64,000 bases of DNA, taken from Datnioides undecimradiatus (Eukaryota; Chordata; Actinopteri; Lobotiformes; Datnioididae). The number at the start of each line of letters is the position of its first letter. Within the stretch, counting starts at the first letter, position 1. Position numbers and translations under genes: made by a program. The stretch lies in contig WARS01000010.1 in NCBI GenBank assembly GCA_008933995.1, positions 12,802,996 through 12,866,995 of the forward strand, read 5' to 3'. This document shows, piece by piece, positions 42,501 through 57,400 of the stretch. Under the pieces are notes generated by a model. That model was not told the origin of the DNA, searched no databases, and was given only the letters and a program-made list of their open reading frames with translations.

Positions 42501-45500
42501 ACGACGGCCACTCCTAAAGAGGTCAGTGTATGTCTGTCAGGACCGAGAGAGGGGCGAATTCCATACTGGCCTCAGCAAACACTCTGCTATGTTGAATACG
42601 TAGGGTTAGTTAATCTAATGGGCTGACAGCCTGTGACAGAGCGTGATAGACTGTAGTTCATCCAATCATCCAATCATTCAGTGTCCCTGAGTGCAGCATC
42701 GGGTCAGCTGATGATCATTGCATCGTGTAGATCATCCCATCATTTGTGATTCTGTCTTTACTTACACTCAGTTTCATATTATATGTGGCTGGCACCTGCA
42801 CACACATTATGGACAATGACTGAGTGTGACCTTGGTTTCGATCATACTCGGGCTGCGATGTTTACAGTGAGCATAATAAACTGGTTAGTCACGGTTACAT
42901 AAGCCTACGCACAGCACTGACGTCGCTCACGTTGGTCTGTCTTCTCAGTGGAGCTCAGGCACGGCTGAAAATGTGACAGTTAACCTTTAAACACCTGCGT
43001 TAAGGCGGCGGACACGTTGTACCGTTTTCCTGTTGGCGAACCCCTCCTCCCATCTCTCCGCCCTCTCCCCCGTCGCCTCCCTCTGTGTGGCCATATGTGC
43101 CTCATTATGTCATTTCCCATTCCACACACAGGATACAGTAGGTCAGGTCTGCATCCTCCTTTGATTCGACTAATTAAATATGAAACGAGGGGTCGGGACA
43201 CACACGCCGTCATCTGAAGGCGTGTGTGCGTGTGTGTCTTCGACGTCTGCTCTTTCTCACAGGATTCAGGTGTGTGAGAGGTTTGAGTGACGAGCGGCTG
43301 GTGTGTGCGACTGCGCAGCCTAGTACACACCTGGTCAGCATGTGGCTGCACTGGTCACTCCAGCTCCTTACATAACCACACACACACACACACACAGCAG
43401 CAGCAAACTCAGTGTTACCTGTCTGGCAGACCCTGAGGCCTGTTCGCTACCTGCAGGTGCCTGGGTCCTTGTTTCCACCAGGAGGCTGTTCAAATGCAGC
43501 AGGACGGCCTGTCACCCTCCCCTCGGTCTGCTCATGTCTCCCTCCCAGATGTCAGTCTGAGGCGTCTGGCACACGATATTAGCTCCGTCTCAGGAACAAG
43601 TAGAAGTTCCATTCATCAGCGTCCCCCGTCCGAACACCGACTGAGGCCGTTTGAAGTGCCTTCAGTGAGGGAAGCACAACATTTTTTGGGTCTCACGTTC
43701 ACAGTCGCCAGATGTGGCCAAATACTAGCTGTTGACTCCGTTTACTCTGAATTCTGAGATCTTACTGTTGTGGGATACAGAGTATTATTGAATCTAACTG
43801 CCATTGTGAAATGCGTAGAACAGAACCCTCAGCCTCTACACACACTATATTTACCTGCTTTTCTTCCTGTGTGATGGATGCTGATGCATGGGAAGAAATA
43901 CCATATGTTCCTGAATCTCCTCTTTTGTTCTCTGCCAGACATCCTCTGTTGATCCTTAATGCACAGCTCCTTATGGCATATCTCAATTAATCAAGGCACA
44001 GGAAGTGACCTTTGACCTCCATCCATTAAACTCTCCCCCCACGGAGTCTGCAGCGGCTCCGAGGAATGCAGGAAGGAGAGTGCCCTACAAGAGGCTTCTC
44101 TGCTCTGCTCCATGTGTGGCGTTGTGTACTCCTACACACACACACGCACACGCGCATGTCACAGTTGTTCATTATTTACCTCCGCCAGAGGTTTAAAGCA
44201 GAAATCTGTAACCGTATCCTGTCAAACCATCGCCGTCATCTGCGCAGAGGGTGGGGCTTTCCTTCCATTCAGACACGTGTTGCATTAATTAATCTGATTA
44301 GGAGACTAGAACCCACTGTGGTCCATATCCTGTCAACTCTAAAATACCTGTTGAATGCACTTTAAATGTAATTGGACACTTGCTGCTGTAAAAACACAAG
44401 TTTATTTAAGAACCTGCACCGTGTTGCCACATAATTAACTTATTCCTTTACAGTGAAAATAATGCTGTTGGTTTATTAAATTTGACTTGTGTTTATGTGG
44501 TAAAGCATGCTCCACCTCTGCAGCGCTTTCATCTTCAGCTCAAGCGGTAACAGCAGATGTGACGTCCGTCGCGAAGGATCGGGCGATGTTTCGAAAGTGT
44601 CGAATCTCTGCAAGCAATCCCGGAATCCTGTAGTGGAATGAAGTTGAACCAGTAACCACCAGGAGGGAAGGAAAACACACAAACAAAAACATTAGAGAGC
44701 ACGAAACTCGGCTGGCACTGGCGTTGCGTAGAGGCAGTGTGGAGTCGGCGGGGGAAACCACAGTGGTGCTTTTAGACGACCAGCTGCTCAGATGCATGAT
44801 CTTTAGCGTAGTTTAAGGGAGAGTGAAAGCAGATATTGGAAGCAGATGTCAAAACTTGGTAAAAGTTGGTTTATTATTGCATTTTTGTGTTGTTGTTGTT
44901 TTTGTGTTGTTCAGTATGATAAAAACAGTTATTTGAAACACCTCCTGTTGTCGGCGGCTCTCGAGAGGCATTTCTTCCCATCGATCGATATGCTGCGATT
45001 TAGTTTCCGCGCCTTTCCATCCACCTCTTTTGCCATTTAGCCGGCTGATACATGAACAGCTTGAATCAATGGGAAAAGGGCACTGAATGAATTCATCTTA
45101 AAGAAGGTCAAGCCAGTGCCGTCTCAAACCTGCAAACACCCCCCAAAAAGACTGCCAAACCACACTGTTATGTCCACCGCTTCTTTCCACTGACCCATAC
45201 ACACACAGGAAACGGCCTGGCAGGAAACCCAGAGTAATGTTACATTTAAATAGAAGGGGGTGCTCTGAAATTCCTCCCCTTATCGACCCGGCAGCTGGCT
45301 CTCAGTGGTGAGCGTGGCTGCTATTTCCAGATTGTTTGTCGTAGCTGAAACAGTGCTTTTCATCCCGGCCATTTGAAGTGGGGCGGCCCAGTGGCTCTGA
45401 TGGGTGGCACTCGAGTGGCGGAAAAACAAAAATGCCTTTCTGTAACGGTCCACACACGGGGTTATTTCGGTTGGATACGCTCAAACTGTAGCTTTCTTTT

Positions 45501-48500
45501 GCTGCCTTCTCCACTTTTTCACATTAAAGTCAGTTTACTCTTCGCAGCCAGTGCTGTACGTCTCAGCATGGGTAAACTGTGCTACAGTGCCTTCTGTGTC
45601 TCGTCAAGCTTCGATGCTCTTCAAGCTCGATGCTGTTGTTTCTGTTGCCCTGTTTCATGGCCTATATCAGCAGTAGATTACTGATGAGTGTCCAGTAACG
45701 ATGTGTGTTGTGTGATGACAGTGGGGTGGGGTCTGTGGCAGAGGAGGAAGAAGCCAGGCGATGCTGCCTCTGGGTCAACTTCATCACCAGGCGGGAGTCG
45801 TCATCCAGTGCTGTGGATTGTATTAGGAATGTTAAAACCCCTCATTGTCTCCTGGGCTGAATCAGTTAGGCTGTGGTTGAATCCAAGTGTGATCAGAGCT
45901 GAGGTCAGGCAGCAGTTTTATTTAATTGCTGATGATGTGACTGAGTTCCAACTAGTTATGGGTCCTGTGGGAAACGGGGTTACAGAGGGCACGATGGGAC
46001 GAAAGGAGATGTGTGGACGCGGGTGTATGTTTAAAAACACGATAATGAGCAAGGCGAGGTGTCGCTGGCTGTGGCTCTTTTCTTTTTTATTTCACAATTG
46101 CAGCTAATTGTTTCAGTTCCACGTCACAGCAGCAGTTTAAAGCACGTTGTTACTGCTCAGGTTCCATTTTTAATTGGCGACCTTTATCGTTAAATGAGCG
46201 GGACACGACTGTGGCTCCAGATGTACTCAGCTGTGGCCAATTACAAAAACTCTGTGAGTCGGCCGAACGACTGAAACGACGGTTGTCTGGTTAATATTCA
46301 TGCTGCTTGCTGGTGCCGGCGAACAGTGAGACCAGTCTCCCTCCACATGAACAACCTTGCTGACTGTGTCACATCAGTTTCGACTTGTTGAGACAGCTTC
46401 CATACGGCGAACAGTAATTGAAATGCAGCGTGTGATTGGTTCAAGCTAATCACCTTAAAGCTGAGGCCTCCGCGAGTTCGAGCTGTGAGGCTAACGTTAG
46501 CTCAAACAGCTACAGTGCAGAGCTTTCAGGAGGACATATATGAATATATCACAATTTCATGTTGTAACAGTATTTCACTATTATTGTTATTATTATCAGT
46601 TATAAGAACAACATATATTGACAGACTTGAGACATGATGCAGATATGAAGTATATTTATAGAACAGAATACACACAACAGGTTCCATACCGAGCTTTAAA
46701 GCTTCAACCCTGTTCAGGAGCATCGTCCACGTTTGTCACATATCAGAACAGTATCATAGCAGCCATGTAGCTGAACGTGACGGGCACTGGAGTTATTTAA
46801 TTAATACGTCTTTCTGAATATGAGCTAAACTTGTTTTTTCAAAGCTATAGTTACTTATAAGTCCGACTGTGGGCAGACGGAGAGCGGAAAGCGCATTATG
46901 TTCTTTCACCATAAGTTTGTGATTATTGGTGCGAGTTCACGCCTGGTGCTGCGTCATCCACAACAGACCTGGAATTCATGAATGAAACACAGGGAACACA
47001 AAGCACAGTGACATTCACATCTAATGTTGACGAAGTCGTCATTGTGAACGACGAGACGTCATTAACATGTGCGGCGTACTGTTCCTCCACCATAGGAACT
47101 GCATGATAAGTTAGCTGATACTCTAATCTATTTCTCAGTGTCACTGTTTTATATTCCCATTGAGTGTTTGGATTTGTATGTTTAATGAGTGCATTTTAAT
47201 GTTTAACATGTGGTTTGAAGACTCAATCTACTAATTAGTGTTTTTCAGTTATTACAGTCATTTACAGGGTCTATCGAGGCGATTTACAATCTGAATGGGA
47301 CGTCATTGTTGGTACAAGCTGCACGACAGCGGGTGAAATACTCACAGGCAGAGTCGTTGACATTCTTAGCTTCCGTGATTTTTCCACTCCACAGAAACCA
47401 CAGTGGTGTTTTCCATCGCAGAGCAGATCTCTCCCTCGCCCTGCTCACAATGATGCTCCTGCTTCCAGTTTGGCTCGTGGATGGTCACCAGCTGGCTGCG
47501 CTCTCCATTTTACACCACATCCATGTCACCAGCGGCTTCACAGAGAATTCAGATTCGGAATTAATGTGCAATTCCCACGCAGCATTATCGAGACTTATTT
47601 CCAGTTTGCTGCCTGGGTTTTCAGTTTTTCTGCTCATGCGTTCTCAGATTGTAAATGCTTTTTTTAGGTTTACAACATGTCTTCACTCAGGCCACGGAAG
47701 CAGGCATGCATGTAGATAACAGTGGGACGGATGCTGATATTTGTGGTTTGAAGCTGCAAACTCAATTTGACCACCCGGTGCTGAGAAGACCTCCCCCTAA
47801 TGCAATCAGCAGTAGGGACACACACAAAGGCACAATCTACCCCCCTGGTGGTGTGAGTAACCCCCCACAGCTGGGCCACATGTTACAGCTAGTGTGATCT
47901 CATACAGAATACAGTCCTGCAGGGGCAGAACGCTGAGCATCACGTCACTTCACTCAGCCCACGTCAGCCACTGTAGCTGGTGTACAGATTGAAAGGGAGT
48001 GACCGCGGTATGTCTGTAACAGTGGTTAAACCTGCTAGACACTGTGTTAATTGACCTGCATGATCAAACGCTCAGGCGTGGTGCTGTGTATGATGGCCCC
48101 GTCAGACTGATTGTGTTTCTTGACCCAACGTTAACGACACAAAGAGGCCAAAACTACAAAAAAACGGTGTCAGCAGAGTGTAAAACTCCCACAGTCCTCA
48201 CCGAGGAGTGAACCCCTGTGCTCAGGTTTTTGTATAGTCGTGTACAAGAAACTCTAAACTGTAATTTGGATGGCTGAATGAAGTTCAACAGTGCAGCTGG
48301 AGGGGGGGGGGGGCTGCACTGTGCTTCATTCCAGAGTGTAACAATGCAGCTGAAGGGGGAGTTCTTGTTCTTGTTGTGTGTACGTGGAGGCAGAATGGGG
48401 CCAGCGCTCATTAGCAGCTAGCCAGGGGCCTCGTACTGTACATGACTGAATGGCCTCCATCATCCCTCCCCCTCCCCCTCCCTCGAGTTATTATGTCACC

Positions 48501-51426
48501 TGCCATTGTTTGGAAAAGAGTTTCTGTGTGTGTGTGTGTGTGTGTGTGTGAGTGAGAGAGAGAGAGAGTGACTGTTCATTTGTTCTTAGTTCATTCAGGC
48601 CTCAAGCTACAATGATAGATTAACCAAACCTGCAAAATAAGGTTAAAAAGGGGGAGCAATGGCGTTCTGTCAGACAGCCTGGTCATAAATACAATGAAGC
48701 AACTGTCACATGGATTGCCCTGACCTTTGGTTGAGTCATTTATGGTGCAGAGATGATGGGTCCTACTAAATCTGATCCCTGACTTCTCCTCCAGTGCCAC
48801 CGTCAGGTCGAAGATTTCACTCGTGAGTTGTCGCCAGCTTTCTCTCCAGCTGACATTGGTGGACCCAGTGTGGTGAGGAGGAGCAGGATACTTGGAGGAT
48901 CTGAGGTGTCTTTGGCTTCTTCAATGCTGAGTGATATATGATATATAGCATGGGTGTGGTGGGATAGGGGTCTGCGCAGGGCAAAGTGGGGCAAACTAAA
49001 ACCTTTCTCACTAAACGAGCACAAAGGGATAAACCCAACAGCAGCTTCTGAAGGTGGAACTTGTATAAAATGGAGTCCTGCTCTTCTGAAGAGCATCAAA
49101 GATGTGTGTACGTAACAGCCCCAATGATGGAATCCAGAAACTCCAGTGTCAGGCAGCTGAAGACAAGAACAAGAGCAAAGGAGGAGTTGCTCACACACAC
49201 ACACACAGAGTAATGCAGTCACATGTGCACTTCCAAAATGAACAAACTGATAAGGGGGTGTTATGGTTTTCATCCGCGAGTGTCAGGTTTGTCTCGTACA
49301 CTGGCTTTCCTCCAAGTCTCCTAATTCCTGCCAGCAGCCATCAGTATGGGAGGGTGTAACAGAGGGGCTGCTGGCTAACTGGTGGGGTCTGGATGAGGCA
49401 GTTCCTAATAAGGACAGAGGTGTAGCAGTAACTTAACGACCACTATTCTCCGTATTGTTTGAAATATTTACAATATATATGTGTATATATAACGTTTACA
49501 CTTCAGTTTAACGTTAGTGTATGAATTACAAACCCAGACTTAGACAGAGGGACCCGGATGCAGACTGAATGATGGACCTCTATAAGAGCATGCACAAAGA
49601 GGCATCTCCACAGTGTGTCCACAGAACCTGCAGTGTGGATTGCGACTAGGCTGTGATCAGGAGAAGGTGCTCCTCAGTCCATTAACAGACTGACTTTGAT
49701 CTCATGTTTCTGCAGCATGTCTCCAAATGAATGCTAGCTACTTTTAAAACGGAAAAGCTGGACACACTTTCCTCTGCCTTCTCTTTTTATCCAGGCAGTT
49801 ACCTTATTTAATACTGTGGAGCATAATAACCAGTTCGGTTTCATACTGCAATTGTGCTACTAAAGAGGCGAGTGAATGCTTTGGCACAGTGCAGTAGAGT
49901 GAAAGCCTGAAACGAGTGCCCTCTTTCTTTTGACTGGATCTGAATCAAGGGTCAACAAGAACCGGAACTGGATTGAGTCATCGGATTCTCACACCCTCAC
50001 TAACCGTATCCTGACTCCTGTGTCAGTGCAGGTGCCCAGGAATCATCCTTAGCCATTGTGAACCGTACGTCCCTTAGTGTAACTTCTAATTCATCCCGAT
50101 GCTGCAACAGACACAAGCCTATGTTTCAGACGCTCAGTCCAAGCGAACAGCGGCGTGCGTACTGGTGTAGCATTGAATGGTGACGTCAAACCCAGCAGTC
50201 ACTGACTATTCATCTGAAGCTGGACTGAACATCATGATTCAGGCTGATTTGTAGCTTTCAGCTGCATCAGATTTGCCAAAGACAGCACTTATCCTGACTA
50301 TGTGCTGTATAAATGACCAGAGTGTCAGAGGTGCAGGGAGTGCGGTGCTCATCACTGGAGTGCTGCAGTAGATGTTTTTCATACTTGGGGTGAGCTGTTC
50401 TCTCAGGAGACGGATGTGACGGATGGCAACAGGGCATCTACTGTCCCACTGCAGTCATGTTTGACTTTATATTTTCAGTCCTTACTGGAAGAGTCCAGCT
50501 CAACACCACTATGCCAAAGTGTTATGGGATGAAGTCCACATACGAGGAGGTGGAAGCAGCTTTTTGACGGCAAACCGAGCCAAGCTTCTTCCTGGAACCA
50601 GGGGCTGGGCTGTGGTTTGGAGCTCTGCCGCCAGCCAACATCTCCTGTCTGTGTGTGTTTGTTATTCTGTTTAGCTGTGAGACACGTAGATATTATTTAC
50701 AGAATACGGGCGATATAAATGTCGCCTTCGAGCTGTGTGTGTACGGCGGATGATTATATCTTTGCCACAGCACCAAACATCATCCCACAGTTAGACACAG
50801 GCAGTGTCTGGAGGATGACTACCACTGTTTAGCCAGCTTTTGGTGAGTCTCTCCCTGCTGCCACCCCGGAATCTGGTACAAACAGTCTCAGGTAACATGG
50901 ACACAGGCTTTGGAGGAGCTGCTGGTTACATAACCATCCTGATGTCCTACACACTTTCAGTGTTTATACCAAGGTCAGCACAGCACCTCTAAAGCCACCT
51001 GCTTCACAAGGACACACAGATAGCAACATTATGTAGCAGCTGACATAGGTCTGGTGCTGTGTCAGTCCAACAACCTCTTTACTTTCACCGGTCATGCTAA
51101 GCGCTAACGCTAACGCCCTGTTTGTAATGTCCCAGCTAACTTGGTGCTTCTGTCTGCAGATCCCTCCTGTTGCCACCATGCTGCCGAGTCCTCACCTTGC
51201 AAAGAAGCTTGTGACCAGGTATAAACACACACACACACACACACACACAACACGCTTACAGGCACAGAGACACTTACACACACAAGCCCACTCCTCAGCC
51301 CATTATAGTTGGCCTATGAATAGAAGTTTTTCAAGGGGAGGGGTGCAAAGTTTTTTTTTTGTTTCTGGGCTCTTTGAAGTGCAGAATAAAAGTTCTGTCT
51401 CACCCTGTTTCAATTGGGAGCAGGTG

Positions 51427-51486
<60 letters not shown>

Positions 51487-54400
51487 GCCCCCACCTCCTT
51501 CATGATGGCAGAGAGACAAAACAGAGATGTAAAAGAAGCTTTTCTCTGTGAGTAACAAACAGGCAGAGAGTTCAAACCTTCCTCCTGCTTTTGAAGTGGT
51601 GGACCACTGAAGAGGGACGTCGAACAAAACTTATCACGCTCTTATTGGTTGACATCACCATTTTGCGAGCCAAAGAAAGAAAGAAAACCATCAAATAAAA
51701 CAGGTATTGAACAGATAAAGATGTAGAAAATGCAGCGGAGACATTGGTGGGACACTTCAAACAATAGAAAAAGGCTGAAAAATGGAAGAGAAGTGAGAGA
51801 TGAAGATGAAAAAGATGGTGAGGGAAAGATAATGGCCTTTCAGAAGTGTAATGGCCTCAAAATACCCCTCAGGGGTTGTGGTTAAGGTCTCAAATGTGTG
51901 GGTGGGTGCGTTTTGGTGTTGGGGTGTAGGGGATGGGTGTCAGGCACACACTGTAATCACCAGCACCATTTAAGCTCTAATGGAAGCTGCCTTGTGCCTG
52001 GTTACACCCACAAAACCGGCGGCCCTTCAAAGGCTCTATATGTAGAACCATAATGGCTCAAAGAGTCCGGGTTTCTCTTTTTAAAACAAATGAATGAATC
52101 AGAAGAAGGATCCTAATGGTGGTCCCGCTGGCTGGTTTGATGCCGCCTGGTCTGGTGCATTCAAATGAAAGGGGGATAAAAGTACATGAGAAGATAATTA
52201 AAGATTTAATATGGTCAGGATGCTGCACACCTCATTAAAAGCACGTGGGGCGTATTTCATATTCAAGTTAAGTAAAAGTGTTCGGTTAGAGTAAAATAGA
52301 GTAATTACAAAGAGGAGACATCCCAGTTTGACACCTCTCATGGATGTCTGCCTCTGTGCACGTATGACGCGCTGTGATGTCACTGTGACACACTGGAGAG
52401 GTATAGACTAGTTATTAAGTTCTCATTGAGTAGCTGGGTGTTGAGTGTATGGACCCAGTGGGGCATGGACCATATCCTGCCTCACCCTCATCCCACCAAA
52501 GATAGCCTTACTGAGTGAAACCTACATTAACAACGATAGTTACAGTTTGTACAGTCACGAACAATGATGGAGACTCCACTGTATATTGTTGCCTGCTTCC
52601 TGGCTAACGGCTCGCTCTCCACTGGACCAGTTTCAGAAATTGTTTCCCTCAGTAGTCACTCAGACACCAGAATAATGGAAAATGGGATCCAGGTTGCAAA
52701 ATACCGAACGGCCGACCGTTAAACGACATTGGCAAGAACTGCCCCACAGCGCATTTCTCTTTTTATTTAGCTTCACTTCTCTGCCAATACACAGCCACTC
52801 AGGACTATGATCTGCATCATATTTTATGGAGAAAATGTTTTCTAGTTTTCCCTTTAATGTCTCTGCCTCTGCTCCTAATGATTCCCTGATGGACAGATAA
52901 CGTTACTTGTTGCTGATGTAACCACTAATACAGCGAAACATGTTAGACGTGCTGTTAAACTCAGCAAGACGAGCTCTTCGTAGCAGCTCTCAGCATGTCC
53001 GATCTGCCATTGTCAGTGCGTGCAAGGCAAAGCATGATTGTGCTGCTCTTGTGGGTTGGCTCAACAGATTGTCTCCTTGTGGTTTGATTTCTAAATCACT
53101 GCAGTGAACTTGCTGCGTAGGGTCACAACTTTGCAACTGGTTGTAGTGTTCCTAGCAGATTTTGCAAGTCCTGTAAAGATCTGTTTACAAATGGAGTTAA
53201 GCTGGAGAGAAGAGAGTTTCCAGAAGGAGGTCCGTACAGCCAATCGGTTTAAGGGATTTCATGGTAGCTCGAAACTGTAGGAGGTAGTTCTACTGACATA
53301 CCCGCATGCATACTGCAGGAATCTATGACCCCAATCAGTTATTCTTGACTTTTGGTGGATCAAAAGCGTGTCGGGCCTTCGTGGCACATGATTGGAAACT
53401 GCTGCAGTCCCAAACGTGCTTTCGTCGGCATGCCCCGCCTGACGAGCACCGCAGAAAGAGCCCATCAGCCTGCCAGCCGGCGCTCGTTCACCTTTCAGAC
53501 TGAGAGAGCCTTACAAATGGCCTGTGTGGCTCGTTGGTTTGCAGTGTTGGTCTTTTGTTGCTTCAGAGAGATTTCTTCTTTGATTATCTGCCAAACAAAT
53601 CACTGTCGCTCCGTTTGGTGTTGTGTTTTTCCGTCAGTTCAGTCGGGAATGTTAGGGCATTTGGAAAAGGAGTGGGTGAAGCTACTGTCAATCTGCATCA
53701 CATTCCTCTGATTCAGTTTGCTCTGACAAAGAACAGTCCAACAACACCTGACTGCAGAGCCACTGTGAGCAGCTGCAGCTCAGTATGGAGGAAATGTTCC
53801 TCAGGACAATGCTACAAATCAAACTGAGTTTAATAAAAGAGTTCTGCAGTTGCTAAAAAATAAATATTCTCTTTTCTAACTTTTTTGGGCGAAAGTTAAA
53901 ATCAATCTGTCGGAATCCAGCGGGGGCAGTGAACTGGAGCAGCAGCAGAATGGTAACAGTAAACAGAAAAAGAGCAAGTAACTTTAATGTAGCTACAGTT
54001 GCTGGAGCTCCATGGTGGGGATATCACACCAGAGATTTATCCAGTTCTGCTTCTGATTCTGGTTTCTCATTCATTTGTAGAAATCCTGCAGTTTAGCTTT
54101 AAAGTTGATTACATTAAAGTGTGTGAAGCCACTGCTGCAGCTCCAACTACTGACCATGAAGCTGAGTGGCCCAAAACTACAACCTGCTTCCCTTCGTTTT
54201 AGGCACACTGGCGGGCATCTGTCCCTTTCACCTTAGTGGTTTTACCCCCCCGCCCCCCCAAACATCGGTGCCTGATTTTTGCATATTGTTCGTCTTACGG
54301 TTTTAGTTTCCCACAAAAGCAGACAGACAGCGGTGACAAGACAAGTCAGACGTCTTCTTTCACATTCCTGCGAGGAGATAAAATCACTGTGACTGCAGAC

Positions 54401-57400
54401 CAGTAAGCATCTCTGGTATCCTTAGCCCATTAACTTTCAAAGGCAGAGTTTGGTATCGCTGTAATGTCTAATAGCAGTGGAAGAATAGAGATGATGCACA
54501 TAAACATCTCGTCCTCCCAGCAGTTTGAGTGTGTGAAGCTGTAAATCTCACTCACTCGGTTTCATGACTTCACACTTCAGCCAGAGAGAGTTGGCAGTGG
54601 CTGCATTCTCCCAGGCTCTCGCCCTGTATGTTCACACAACACTTGGATGGGTTATGGCTAAGGGTGTGTGTGTGTGTGTGTGTGTGTGCGCAGATACACA
54701 CCACAAACTTGGCCTTATTGAGCATATCTCAGAAGTGTTGGGACTGACTACATTATCCAGCACTTTCCCATGGTCTGAGCACATTCCTCTCTGTAGGAAA
54801 ACAACATATTATGGCTAAAGGTGCAACGCACTGTCTAATGGGTCAAAGTGATCATGATACACTGTGATACTCTAGTGATCTCATGAGTTGCAATAAATAA
54901 TCAATTGATAGAATTTAGGTGTGTGATGAGCTGCTGGCTTTGGAAGCTTTTGATCGTTCCTCATCCTAGACGCACAGGAGTGTCCGGGATCATTTACATG
55001 AGTCATGCCGGATTCTTTTATCCTGAATCATGCTGGATTCTTCCCAGCCAGAGTCGTGAGTCAGAGCAAATGTGGAATTTACCCGATTCCCCCGAAACTG
55101 TCAAAGAATCTGAAAGTGAATTGATCCGAGCCTTTTGCACTTTTTCCTTTTTCTCAGTTTTCACTCTTTCTCAGACTCCGTCGCTACATCCCTTGTAATC
55201 AACATGTAAGTTTGGTTACATTCTGAATTAGACTCATTAGAAATGCCATGTTTGGGAGAAATCAATTTAAAAATATGCAATTTGAAATGATTAGCCTTTT
55301 TTAACTTCATAATGTTTTTAAAGGCTACGCTGCAACATGAAAAGTCCAAGACATTAGAGATACTGCAATCAGTGATTCGTATATAAGACCAGTGGCCATG
55401 CAGAAAATGAGCAGTATCAGTGTGCAGGACCCTGCGTGTCTCCTCCCGTTTGAGTTAAACTGAATATGTTTATTAAACTGTCTCAGACTCCTCTGAGCAA
55501 AACTCCCAACCTTTTGGAATTTGGAAACATCAGTATCTCACTCCACCCCTCCATGTCGAATATCACGAGTGCATGAAAACCCTTCCTGCACTTTCCATCT
55601 CCTGCTCAAAGATCATGTAGCTCATAAACAAGTATTTAGAGTGTGTTTATACTGATTCTGTATTTTGCCCCTTTCTTGCAGCTCGCCACCATAAAGAGTG
55701 AGTCTCGTCTAAAGCATCTGCTCCAGAGGTTACCTGGTTACTGCCCGGAGTCCATGGTGAGTCCACCCCGTTACAGCAACACTACCTGTATTTACCTACG
55801 TCTTACTACTTTTTACTACTTATATCCCTGAAAATGTAAGTTAAACAAAACCCCTCATCTGAAGATGTCAGTTTGATCTCAGTAAGGTTGTGATTTGTCA
55901 CCATTTCATGGCATTTTATGTTCCAGACAATGGAGTGAGTATTTGTAAAAGTCAGTGAAATCACAATTAAAGTACACATTAGCTGCAGCCCTGCTTCACT
56001 GCAAGAAGGCCTTCAAAAGTGGAATAGGAACAAACTCTTCACATTCAGCTGAAGGAGTTTACAGGGTGGTGGTGTAATGATCAGATCAGATCTTGGGCAC
56101 CATTTGGTAAACATTAACTCAGGTTAACTACTGTCATCAGACCAGTTACAGCGTGGGGTATATTCACAGTTAGATGAGGCTAACCCCACCAGGTGTCCAT
56201 GAGCTGTGTTCTGGGTTTTTGGTGTGGGTAGTATTAAACTACTGATAGTGCCATTATTACCTACTGTGTGTAAACATCCCACCCATGCCCCTCAAAGGTG
56301 AGCAGTAGTTGGAGAATAGCACAGAGTACTGATCACCACTATGTCTTTTTAACCACTGTAGCCATGGTAACAATTAAAGGTTTATATAAGTGGAACAATT
56401 ACTCTTGAGAGTTTGACATAACAACTCCGGTTCAACTTACATGGTTGTTCCACAGCTTTCAACTGCGTCACATGGTCTTCATCAGACCAACACGGACTGG
56501 GAGTGTGCTGGGAGTGTGCAGACAAATGTTATGTAGAAGACTGTCAGGCTTTTGGACAAGCTACTAAGTGGATCCTCGAGTTGATGACTTTCAGAGAACC
56601 CTTAATCTCACAAGCTTGTAGACCCCAACAAGGTTTCATTTCAGCAGCTTGGTCAAAAGCCTCCATCTCTAGTCCCCGACCACGGACAAGACAGTGGGTT
56701 GACTCCTTTTGGTAATTTGCAAACTTACTTAATTGCACATGTGAAAAAATGTTTGCGGTTGTTGAGTTGCATGAAAACACATGGAAATGACCGCCAGAAT
56801 CCAGGCAGCAGACAGCAGCTGAATGACAGCTATGGAGGAAACAGATTGTGCTTTTGCTGCAGTCCATAGTTTCGGTCCAGTTACTGTGAAACTAAGCGAG
56901 ATTTGCGAATCCCCCGTTTTTTGCAGGAGCCTAATGAGAGAAGCAACATAAAAGAACCCAGTCGTTAGTTGTGCAAGGCTTCAAATTGTCTGGATGAAAG
57001 TTTGTTTTCCAGTGCTCCATGTTAAAACTGGGACTGCAACTGCAAAAGTCCAAAAATGTTGTTTATGACATCAAATGTGTCCTTTGGATTGCTGACAGCG
57101 AGAGCAATCATGATGTTAATGCTGATGCAAGATGTCGCGCCAGTGTTCTGGTGTCGTGCTGTGTCGCTGACGGTAATCTGTTAGGGGGTGTTGAGATAAA
57201 ACCGGTATCAACTCTTTAATTTGACTTATACAGGAAGCGCGTTGGTGGCTGTGGTTGCCAGAATATTGGTGCACCTGGTTAAACCACAAATCTCTCTCTC
57301 TCACACACACACACACGCACAGAAGACTGTCCTTCCTCCCACCATGGCTAATTACAAAGCAGAGGGGCTGGTTTGGTGCTTGTCTCGTCTCTCGCCAAGC

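Larger units (their letters stand above)
36510..51159. other. reck: reck intron 1
   Basis: A 14.65-kb first intron. CpG-rich for the first 1.2 kb, otherwise unique-looking sequence with scattered microsatellites and a G-run at 48302-48313. No other exon, RNA gene or intact mobile element was recognised. The longest open frames (137-139 codons) lack family resemblance. Confidence 0.6.
51219..55681. other. reck: reck intron 2
   Basis: 4.46 kb. It holds the CA repeat at its 5' end, a long CT repeat 200 bp further on and a TG repeat at 54664-54688. No other gene was seen. Confidence 0.6.

Noticed and set aside
45688-46107. Open frame of 139 codons in reck intron 1
   Set aside because: No domain, signal peptide or flanking splice sites; composition unlike the real exons nearby.
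47306-47719. Open frame of 137 codons in reck intron 1
   Set aside because: No recognisable family and no exon signals; probably random.
56544-56867. Minus-strand open frame of 107 codons in reck intron 3
   Set aside because: No similarity recognised; the region near 56400-56480 looks like degraded dispersed repeat.
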